Below are positions 1-5,592 of a stretch of DNA of 8,994 bases, one piece after another. Positions within the stretch are counted from its first letter, which is position 1; the number at the start of each line of letters is the position of its first letter. The notes beneath the pieces were generated by a model, which made no database searches, had not been told where the DNA came from, and saw only the letters and a program-made list of their open reading frames with translations. The translations under genes and the position numbers were made by a program. The stretch comes from Oligoflexaceae bacterium. GTDB taxonomy: Bacteria; Bdellovibrionota_B; Oligoflexia; Oligoflexales; Oligoflexaceae. The stretch is from contig CANJJY010000166.1 in assembly GCA_947474445.1 (NCBI GenBank), positions 1 through 8,994 on the forward strand. Direction: 5' to 3'.

Positions 1-1277
1 CGGGTAACTCGCAAACGTTCGATGCGGTGCCGATCGACTTCTGTGACTTCGAGAGTCAATGGACCGTTAGTCACGGTCTGGCCGACTTCAGGCAAATGAC
101 CTAAGAGCTGTGTCATCCAACCTGCGATGGTATCAACTTCGCCTTCGACTTCCTTGGCAAAGGAATCTTCGAGCTCAAAGAATTCTACAAACTCGCTGAT
201 GTTTACAAATCCCGCGACGTCGTAGACGTCTTCTTCGATTTTCAGAATCTTAGCTTCTTCTGCATCGAATTCATCTTGGATATCACCGACGATCTCTTCG
301 AGGATGTCTTCCATCGTCACGAGTCCGGCGGTGCCACCGTATTCATCGATAATGATGGCCATATGGTTCTTGGATTGCTTCAATTCCTTGAAGACTTCCA
401 TCAAAGGCTTGCTCTCCGGTACGAACTGCGGCTCACGCATCATCTGCGTGAGAGTGAGGACGCCGGTCTTCTGCCGTTTAGGATCAGCGAGATAGCGCAG
501 AAGGTCTTTTGCAAAAATGATGCCCATCACATTGTCGATCTGCTCGTCGTAGACGGGCAAACGCGAATGGCCGGACTGAATAATCAGCCGGACGGCATGC
601 TCGATGGTATCGCCCTTCTCCACGGCGATGATGTCGGTGCGCGGCGTTTGGATTTCTCGCACCTTGGTCTCGTCGAATTCAAAGACACCGTGGATCATGT
701 CTTTTTTCATATCTTCGATGACACCTGACTTTTCACCGACTTCGATCAAGAACTCGAGTTCTTCTTCGGTGATGCTCGGTTGCAAGGATTGCTCACTGCC
801 AAGCTTTCGAATGACGACGGACGCAAACTCCGAAAGGGCCCATACCAGGGGATAAAACAGGCGATAGAGGATATTGATCCCTAGCATGGTGATCTGCGCG
901 ACCGCTTCGGAGTTGGCGCGGGCGAGTGATTTCGGAACGATCTCCCCAAGGACCAGGAGGAGCAGGGTCGTAGTGCCAACGGCGAGGCCGAGAGCATCGT
1001 TGCCGCCATAGCGCAAAGCGAGTTCGGCGGAAAGGACCGAGGCTAATACTTTGGCGAAGTTGCTGAACATCAGAATCGTAGTGAGGACGCGCGAGGGATG
1101 CTCGAGCCACAACCTGAGCGATTGTGCAGGTCCGCCCTTGGACTGCATCGCATGGCGAGCCTTTAGCACTCCGAGGGACGTAATGGCCGTCTCTGCCGCG
1201 GCAAAAAACGCAGTGGCTACCACGCACAAGGCGATGAGTCCCAAACTGGTAAAATCATCCCAAATTACTTTTTCCAT
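1..1277 (-). CDS. Hemolysin-family CNNM/CBS/CorC membrane protein (3' end outside window)
   Basis: Open from ATG at 1277 to the left edge (425 codons), so the C-terminus is missing. The N-terminal half is a DUF21/CNNM transmembrane domain. Hydrophobic segments lie at about residues 9-35, 66-90 and 100-125, and the family motif GEIVPK sits near residues 111-116. A CBS pair follows at about 205-330: TPRTD near 212, then SGHSRLPVYDEQ, then DEYGGTAGLVTMEDILEEIVG. The CorC_HlyC domain begins with DVYDVAGFVNI and continues to the edge. Members of this family (TlyC, YtfL, CorB types) are inner-membrane proteins linked to Mg2+/Co2+ or other ion export; the 'hemolysin' name is historical. The start lies 4 bp after the ybeY stop. 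The last ybeY codons and stop (GAG GAA TGA) supply the GAGGA Shine-Dalgarno, so translation is probably coupled. The substrate cannot be told from sequence. Confidence 0.93.
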   Translation of the reverse strand, partial: MEKVIWDDFTSLGLIALCVVATAFFAAAETAITSLGVLKARHAMQSKGGPAQSLRLWLEHPSRVLTTILMFSNFAKVLASVLSAELALRYGGNDALGLAVGTTTLLLLVLGEIVPKSLARANSEAVAQITMLGINILYRLFYPLVWALSEFASVVIRKLGSEQSLQPSITEEELEFLIEVGEKSGVIEDMKKDMIHGVFEFDETKVREIQTPRTDIIAVEKGDTIEHAVRLIIQSGHSRLPVYDEQIDNVMGIIFAKDLLRYLADPKRQKTGVLTLTQMMREPQFVPESKPLMEVFKELKQSKNHMAIIIDEYGGTAGLVTMEDILEEIVGDIQDEFDAEEAKILKIEEDVYDVAGFVNISEFVEFFELEDSFAKEVEGEVDTIAGWMTQLLGHLPEVGQTVTNGPLTLEVTEVDRHRIERLRVT

Positions 1278-1281
1278 AGGT

Positions 1282-1830
1282 TCATTCCTCGATGCTGATG
1301 CACGCTTCCCAAAGGGGGCGGACAGCAGCTGATTCGAGGAATTCCATGATAGCCTTTTGTTGTTCGATCATGAGCTTTTCGTCGTCGGCTTGCTCGTGAT
1401 CATGGCCGCAGAGATGGAGGATGCCGTGGACCAAAAGAAAACAGGTCTCGCGATCGAGCGAATGGCCGATATCGGCAGCATTGCGTTTGGCGTCTTCGGG
1501 AGAAATGACGACGTCACCGAGAATCTGCGGGGGATTATCTTCGTCGAGGACACTCTCATCGGCGAGAGGCCATTCTGGTTTGTGAAAGAGGCGCGGTGTG
1601 AGCCAGTCTTCTTGAGGAAAGGACAGCACATCGGTGGAGCGATCCTTCTGACGAAATTTGCGGTTGAGTTCGCGCATGGATTGGGTATCGACAAAATCCC
1701 AAGATACTTCGTATTCGGCCAAACCTAGACCGGTGCATACAATCTTAGCGATGGTATCAATCGATTCAGAATGGATGCAGAATTTCTGTGAGTTTGACGT
1801 CACGGTGTATGGGCTACTGTCCGATTCCAA
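1282..1830 (-). CDS. ybeY: Endoribonuclease YbeY (rRNA maturation factor)
   Basis: YbeY is a zinc-dependent cytoplasmic RNase involved in 16S rRNA 3'-end maturation and 70S ribosome quality control. The protein shows the UPF0054 signatures in order: LNRKFRQKDRSTDVLSFP (residues 55-72, with the conserved Arg at 60), LGDVVISPEDA (104-113) and the zinc site HGILHLCGHDH (H135, H139, H145). At 182 residues it is longer than the usual 150-160. About 30 residues, rich in Asp, Glu and Pro, lie between TDVLSFP and LGDVVIS. The chosen start is TTG at 1830, preceded by AAGGA five bases away; an in-frame GTG at 1803 is the alternative. The upstream gene stops 9 bp before this start and corC-type DNA begins 4 bp after the stop, so the gene sits inside an operon. 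A ybeY-corC pairing is common in bacteria; here phoH, often beside ybeY, is absent. Confidence 0.95.
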   Translation of the reverse strand: MESDSSPYTVTSNSQKFCIHSESIDTIAKIVCTGLGLAEYEVSWDFVDTQSMRELNRKFRQKDRSTDVLSFPQEDWLTPRLFHKPEWPLADESVLDEDNPPQILGDVVISPEDAKRNAADIGHSLDRETCFLLVHGILHLCGHDHEQADDEKLMIEQQKAIMEFLESAAVRPLWEACISIEE

Positions 1831-1839
1831 TGTCTTCCT

Positions 1840-2154
1840 TCACTCCTTACGCAAACGTCTTAGTTCTGCCACCTGAGTCTTTAGCTCTGGCTCCCCAGGT
1901 ACCTGCTTCTTTAGTTTTGGTCTCGAGGAGAGACTCTCTAAAGGAGCAACTTGAAAGATATGCCTATTTGGCATCGTCGAAGAGGGTGACAGACCTGCTT
2001 GACGATTCAAAGCTATCACATCTTCTGCGAACTTGGCGAGATCCGTTCCTGCCGACAAAGCGTCACAGGTGGCCTCTGGCTTGTCTTCGCCGTCGGCCAA
2101 GAGACGAAGGTCGCTGGTTTTTTTTGGGCTTTTTGGCCCATTTCGACCGATCAT
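1840..2154 (-). CDS. Hypothetical 104-residue protein between trmB and ybeY
   Basis: I do not recognise this protein. It starts with ATG at 2154, preceded by GGAG eight bases upstream, and ends in TGA nine bases before the ybeY start. Its last codons (AAG GAG TGA) lie next to the ybeY ribosome-binding region. That spacing and ribosome-binding site are the main reasons to call it real. The product is hydrophilic, with no signal peptide or membrane segment. The N-terminus is basic (MIGRNGPKSPKKTSDLR). The middle could be a short helix (LAKFAEDVIALNRQ, about 39-52), followed by a Ser/Pro-rich stretch. The C-terminal ~30 residues are Lys/Arg/Glu-rich and probably helical, ending VAELRRLRKE. It has one cysteine and no metal or nucleotide motif. 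An RNA- or ribosome-related role is only a guess from its neighbours. It could also be a spurious ORF in a leader region. Confidence 0.6.
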   Translation of the reverse strand: MIGRNGPKSPKKTSDLRLLADGEDKPEATCDALSAGTDLAKFAEDVIALNRQAGLSPSSTMPNRHIFQVAPLESLSSRPKLKKQVPGEPELKTQVAELRRLRKE

Positions 2155-2208
2155 TCTTGCTTCTCCACAGGGAACGCACCTGGTATCGGCTCGAAAGACC
2201 CTGTTTCT

Positions 2209-2958
2209 TTAGGAATTAATTTTTACGGATGGGAAAGAGGGAGGCGTTCTGGGGTCTTGCGGTGGTCGAAGGACGCTTTCGTAGGTCGCCAGACCTAAAT
2301 CTCGGAAATGGCGTTCGAAGCGACTCGTGTAGGTTTGCGTCGGAAGACTCGTCCCGATTGATTCCTCCCGCCAGCCGAGGGCCTTGGCATGGGCGAGGAC
2401 TTCACTGAAATAGGGTTCGCAATCTGTCTTGAACCAAAACCATCCTTCGCTCGTCATTTTATTCGCCAGCGTTGTCAGGAATTGGGCGTTAATCAGTCGG
2501 TTTTTGGTCTGTCTTTGCTTTTTTGCCCAAGGATCAGGAAAAAATATGATGACGCCATCGAGCTCGCGCGCGGCGAATAGCTGCTCCAGACCCTGCGCAT
2601 TGGCGAGAATACTGGTGAGATTGCTCTTGGTGAGATGGCGAGCTTTTTGCGCCATCTTCACGACGCGCTTGAAGGTGATGTCGAGGCCGAGAAAGGCCCG
2701 CTGAGGATGGTCTGCGGCCATCTGGAGGATGACTTCGCCGAGGTGACTGCCGATCTCGAGGATCAGTTCCTCCGGGACATGGCCCATGGCCTGGCTCAGG
2801 TGTTCACGCCAGCGACCTGGATAGGGAGCGAGGGCCGGTCCGTAGAGAAGCGGTAAAGCGCCTTTCGATCCTTCGCGCAGCAGTTCAAGATAGGGATTGA
2901 CGGCGGAACTGAGGCCTTCCAAGGGATCTTTGAAAGGATCGTGCTTTCGAATCGGCAT
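2209..2958 (-). CDS. trmB: tRNA (guanine-N7-)-methyltransferase TrmB
   Basis: TrmB uses S-adenosylmethionine to methylate N7 of G46 in the tRNA variable loop. From ATG at 2958 the protein has 249 residues. It carries a class I methyltransferase fold with motif I LEIGSHLGE (67-75), the motif II acidic strand FLGLDI (89-94), and the TrmB signature FFPDPWAKKQRQTKNRL (139-155). Further on are the KTD motif (177-179, followed by CEPYF) and the C-terminal YTSRFERHF (210-218). Motif I departs from the usual ExGxGxG: the central Gly position is His. The ORF can be extended to a TTG at 3000, but that codon has no Shine-Dalgarno and falls in an inverted repeat. The ATG at 2958 has an upstream GGGGA. 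The C-terminus is Pro-rich and about 15 residues longer than the catalytic core needs. It lies directly downstream of rnpB and may be read from the rnpB promoter. Confidence 0.95.
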   Translation of the reverse strand: MPIRKHDPFKDPLEGLSSAVNPYLELLREGSKGALPLLYGPALAPYPGRWREHLSQAMGHVPEELILEIGSHLGEVILQMAADHPQRAFLGLDITFKRVVKMAQKARHLTKSNLTSILANAQGLEQLFAARELDGVIIFFPDPWAKKQRQTKNRLINAQFLTTLANKMTSEGWFWFKTDCEPYFSEVLAHAKALGWREESIGTSLPTQTYTSRFERHFRDLGLATYESVLRPPQDPRTPPSFPSVKINS

Positions 2959-2972
2959 GTTTATCCCCGATG

Positions 2973-2999
2973 TGACTGAGGGAGCAGGTCTCTCAGTCA
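2973..2999 (-). repeat. Inverted repeat (hairpin) in the trmB leader
   Basis: TGACTGAG at 2973-2980 and CTCAGTCA at 2992-2999 are perfect 8-bp complements separated by 11 bases. The hairpin lies between the 3' end of rnpB and the chosen trmB start, about 15 bases before the ATG. No T-run follows on the minus strand, so it does not look like a standard intrinsic terminator. It could be a processing or stability element for a transcript that continues from rnpB into trmB. Function is inferred only. Confidence 0.45.
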
Positions 3000-3040
3000 A
3001 GGCGCGTGCGCGTGTCTGTGATGGGAAGCGGGATGAATGA

Positions 3041-3472
3041 AGGGCGAGTCCATTTCACCTAAGCAGGTCTGTAAGCCGGATTCTGTCTAAACTCTCCGAA
3101 GAGAGATCGAGACTGTCATTAGTCTGGGACTGACGTCGCCGTCAGCCTCGGGCGGCCTACCCAAGAGCCAGCCGGACCGGCTGCGCCCCCCGTGAAGGGA
3201 GCCCTCTTTGTTTGGCCTTGCATCGAATGGGGTTTACCTAGCCAGTCTGTTGCCAGAACTGCTGGTGAGCTCTTACCTCACCGTTTCACCCTTACCGATC
3301 GCTGGCCAGTGAAGGTCAGCGACAGGCGGTTTACTCTCTGTTGCACTTGCCGTCGGGTTTCCCCGCCTGGCCGTTAGCCAGCATTCTGCCCTATGATGTC
3401 CGGACTTTCCTCAGCTTGTTCCGAAGAACTCACTGCGACAGTCCAACCCGCATCGTTAGACGGACTCGCCCC
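3041..3472 (-). ncRNA. rnpB: RNase P RNA, bacterial type A
   Basis: This is the catalytic RNA of RNase P, which removes 5' leaders from tRNA precursors. On the minus strand the conserved regions appear in order. GAGGAAAGTCCGGAC, the P4 5' strand, is at 3412-3398. It is followed by the ATAGGGCAG and GCCAGGCGGGGAAACC blocks, GTGCAACAGAGAGTAAACCGCC, and GGTAAGGGTGAAACGGTGAGGTAAGAGC (ending near 3264). Last come the GGGTAGGC block and AGAATCCGGCTTACAGA at 3084-3068. P2 is visible as GACTGTC near the 5' end pairing with GACAGTC near the 3' end. The ends are set by a perfect 10-bp outer helix, GGGCGAGTCC (3471-3462) with GGACTCGCCC (3051-3042). An inner helix GCGGGTT/GACCTGC forms the usual P1. The predicted transcription start of the upstream promoter falls at the outer helix, which supports the 5' boundary. 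Mature ends may differ by a few bases or lie nearer the inner helix. Plus-strand ORFs here are artefacts. Confidence 0.97.
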
Positions 3473-3480
3473 GCGCTCCT

Positions 3481-3509
3481 TTAATAAGGGGGGACGCCTG
3501 CTCTGTCAA
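3481..3509 (-). promoter_or_regulatory. Sigma70-type promoter of rnpB
   Basis: On the minus strand TTGACA (3509-3504, a perfect -35 box) is followed by a 17-base spacer and TATTAA (3486-3481, four of six matches to the -10 consensus). The expected start is about 3475-3473, just at the outer P1 helix of rnpB. The strength suits a constitutive stable-RNA gene. With no terminator visible after rnpB, it may also drive trmB and the genes beyond. Confidence 0.8.
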
Positions 3510-3561
3510 CCAGCATCGTGGTCAAGGAGTGACGTACTCTCCATGAATTTATTTATTTATG

Positions 3562-3900
3562 TCAAGGTGGCGGCAGGCTAAGTGCCAGAATCGCTTGGTA
3601 ATCATCGGCCTGATAGGGGTCGTCGAGCAGTGCGACGTTGCGGGTCTTCTCACCACAGCGATCGCAGCGGAAGAGAAGGACCAGACCTTTCTTGCCTGAG
3701 AGCTCATAGCCGGTGGGAACGAGCAGGCCATGACAGGAATTATCGCGATCGCCTGGAAAGATGTCGACGTGTTTGGAATGGAGGCAATAGGGGCAATGGT
3801 TCCGACAGGTTCGCTTGGACGGAGGGACGGTGGCCGTACAGTGTTCGCAGACGAAACTTTCGTTTATTTTAAGAAAACGGGATTTAGAATGTGATTCCAT
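3562..3900 (-). CDS. RNHCP domain-containing zinc-ribbon-like protein
   Basis: This 112-residue protein belongs to the RNHCP domain family, whose biochemical role is unknown. It is named after the motif seen here at residues 33-37, within CRNHCPYC (32-39). Eight cysteines form paired metal-binding knuckles: C18/C21 (VCEHC), C32/C36/C39, C56 (CHG) and C79/C82 (RCDRC). The family-typical HSKHVDIFPGDR segment (41-52) links them, so one or two zinc sites are likely. ATG at 3900 is chosen because GAGGA lies six bases upstream and the family homology begins directly after it. The reading frame stays open to 4164, but that extension is unlike the family and lacks a start signal. The stop lies about 55 bp upstream of the rnpB promoter. 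A divergent lipoprotein gene starts 115 bp away. No signal peptide is present, so it is cytoplasmic. Nucleic-acid binding is a guess from the zinc knuckles. Confidence 0.9.
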   Translation of the reverse strand: MESHSKSRFLKINESFVCEHCTATVPPSKRTCRNHCPYCLHSKHVDIFPGDRDNSCHGLLVPTGYELSGKKGLVLLFRCDRCGEKTRNVALLDDPYQADDYQAILALSLPPP

Positions 3901-4015
3901 CTGATTCCTCGGTCCAGATTCGGGATCGTGGCCGAGGTCAGCTGGCTTAAACTCAACCTTTGGCCGTCTCGTCCGAAAACAAAAGGTGTAGATCTGGCGA
4001 GATGGAGCGTTTTTA

Positions 4016-5404
4016 GTGAAAGCAGGCTTATTAAGCAAGAGAAAGATCCGGGTGGCCGCATGCCTCCTGCTCTTTTTTGCGTGTGCTTGCGGCGGCAAGA
4101 GCAGCAGCGATTCCTCGCCGGCGATTTCCGTCGGCCAGTCGCTCAGCGGCTCCATCAAGAGCATTACAGGCAGCCAGGCGGAAATGAATCAATGGGTGCT
4201 CGGCTTGGTTGAACGAGATACCGGCATCGCGCATGTCGGCGTCGTCAACGCGGTGGGCAATTACACGATTCCTGGCGTCGATCTCTCGCTGCCGCATACC
4301 TTCCTGCTCTTAGATCCCCAGTACAAGCTGGCAGCGGTACTTGCGACAGCGGGATCGGATCCCAACCGCGTGAAGCAGTATTTCCTGACGACTAAGGTAC
4401 AACTGCCAGCCCTCGTTCAGAACGGACCCATCATCACTTTCACCGATGGTTCAGGCCTCACCTGGGCGGATCAATACGCTCTCGATAGCGACGGCGATCT
4501 CATTCCAGACGGGAAGGACTTACCGAGCCTTCGATTGCTCGGCACCGACTCGGATGGCGATGGCATTGATAACGACGACGACAGCGATATCGATGGCGAT
4601 GGCATTGCCAATTGGTTTGATGGCGATGACGATGGGGATGGTACCCTCGACGCCTTCGATGACGATGCCAATGGCGATAGCGTTCCTGACCTCACGCAAT
4701 CGCAAGGTGATCTCTATTTTAAGAACTTTGTACGATATCTGTCTGTGCAAGTCTCTCAGGATGTTCAGGAAGATGAGAGTCTCGCGACTTCATTGACGTT
4801 TACCGCAAAGTTGTTTGACGCGGCGAAGCCCGCGGCTTTGCGGGTGCGCGCCCCTAAAGTACTGACGGATGGCGCAAAGGCCGTCAGCTTTAGCGTCGAG
4901 CGGGGCGAGTCGACGGAAACTGTCTGGGATATGACGATGGTCGACGACGGCCTCAACGACGATGGGGCAGAAAAAGATCAGACCTATGCGCGGCGCGTGA
5001 AGCTCGCAGCAGGTGTGGTGCCTAAATCGAATCAAGTCGTCTTCATCCAATATGAGACCGGCAGTGATGCCTCGCTGCGGACGCGCGAGTTTGCTTATAC
5101 CTTCCCCAATCTCGTCACCGGAGTCATCAAGGGAACCTACGATAACGCGACGCGCGTCGTGACTTTGGAAGGGACTCCCTTTGGCGATATCACGACCTAT
5201 CGTTGGTCGGTACATATCTACGATGCTGCCTCCTACAAAGTCTTTTCCTCTGAGCCGCTCCTCGGTTCGATCGGAACTTACACCATACCCACTGGAGTCT
5301 TAGAGCCGGGCCAGAGCTATACGGCTCGGATCGTGGCGACCGCGCTGGAGCGCATCCCTAGCTTTCCTAGTTGGATCATCCGCAGTGCGACCTTTGCCTT
5401 GTGA
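4016..5404 (+). CDS. Lipoprotein with thrombospondin type 3-like Asp-rich calcium repeats
   Basis: This 462-residue exported protein starts at GTG 4016, with GGAG eight bases upstream; a GTG at 4052 is less likely because it would remove the basic n-region (KRKIR). The signal peptide has a hydrophobic core at residues 13-22 and ends in FACAC before GGKSSS. Lipidation is probably at C25, with C23 as alternative. Residues 35-150 are a beta-rich, carboxypeptidase-regulatory-like segment containing GNYTIPGV. Residues 157-225 are a run of D-x-D-G-D-G repeats (DSDGDLIPDGKD, DSDGDGIDNDDD, DGDGIANWFDGDDDGDG) typical of thrombospondin type 3 calcium-binding loops. The C-terminal half has a DDGLNDDGAEKDQTY segment and a final fibronectin III-like sheet region; these domain calls are tentative. 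It is likely anchored in the envelope and stabilised by calcium. Whether it acts in adhesion or scaffolding is unknown. No operon partner is visible, and it converges on the GH5 gene. Confidence 0.88.
   Translation: MKAGLLSKRKIRVAACLLLFFACACGGKSSSDSSPAISVGQSLSGSIKSITGSQAEMNQWVLGLVERDTGIAHVGVVNAVGNYTIPGVDLSLPHTFLLLDPQYKLAAVLATAGSDPNRVKQYFLTTKVQLPALVQNGPIITFTDGSGLTWADQYALDSDGDLIPDGKDLPSLRLLGTDSDGDGIDNDDDSDIDGDGIANWFDGDDDGDGTLDAFDDDANGDSVPDLTQSQGDLYFKNFVRYLSVQVSQDVQEDESLATSLTFTAKLFDAAKPAALRVRAPKVLTDGAKAVSFSVERGESTETVWDMTMVDDGLNDDGAEKDQTYARRVKLAAGVVPKSNQVVFIQYETGSDASLRTREFAYTFPNLVTGVIKGTYDNATRVVTLEGTPFGDITTYRWSVHIYDAASYKVFSSEPLLGSIGTYTIPTGVLEPGQSYTARIVATALERIPSFPSWIIRSATFAL
4484..4690 (+). repeat. 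DNA encoding tandem Asp-rich calcium-binding repeats
   Basis: This segment encodes the D-x-D-G-D-G loops of the lipoprotein and is built from repeated GATGGCGAT-type units. The 16-base unit GATGGCGATGGCATTG occurs identically at 4553-4568 and 4592-4607. Such repetition allows copy-number change by slippage or recombination; no variation can be seen from one sequence. Confidence 0.75.
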
Positions 5405-5541
5405 TGCCACGGGGAAAGGAAGAAACGATGATTGAGATCGCTTACGGCTATGAGCTGCAGACCAAAGGACGCTATCAAAAAGCTCCGGTGTTGGAGTGAC
5501 GGAATATATATGTTTAAGGATTGGAAAGGCATTCAAGCTGA

Positions 5542-5563
5542 GGCCACACGTGAGAGTGTGGCC
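5542..5563. terminator. Symmetric hairpin between convergent genes, possible bidirectional terminator
   Basis: GGCCACAC (5542-5549) and GTGTGGCC (5556-5563) form a perfect GC-rich 8-bp stem with a 6-base loop (GTGAGA). It lies 138 bases past the plus-strand lipoprotein stop and 30 bases past the minus-strand GH5 stop. Its place between converging genes fits a shared terminator. Neither side has a clear T-run, so it may instead block 3' exonucleases or support Rho-dependent ends. Confidence 0.5.
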
Positions 5564-5592
5564 GGATCGTTCTCCCATCCCTGAGGTGAGAG

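Noticed and set aside
276..1227. ORFs on plus and in another minus frame within the CorC-type gene
   Set aside because: They overlap the continuous minus frame encoding DUF21, CBS and CorC_HlyC domains and show no family features themselves.
2959..3000. TTG 3000 as the trmB start
   Set aside because: It has no ribosome-binding site and sits in the 8-bp inverted repeat; the TrmB core does not need the extra residues.
3192..3581. Two plus-strand ORFs of about 60 codons
   Set aside because: They lie across rnpB, its promoter and the adjoining spacer; the sequence is explained by the structured RNA on the minus strand.
3901..4164. N-terminal extension of the RNHCP ORF to 4164
   Set aside because: The extension overlaps the divergent lipoprotein start, has no ribosome-binding site and is unlike the family, whereas ATG 3900 has GAGGA at six bases.
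4471..4750. Minus-strand Ser-rich and Ile-rich ORFs opposite the Asp-rich repeats
   Set aside because: They are reverse-complement artefacts of the GATGGCGAT repeats.
5510..5584. A 24-codon plus-strand ORF through the convergent hairpin
   Set aside because: It has a poor ribosome-binding site, overlaps the putative terminator and has no recognisable content.
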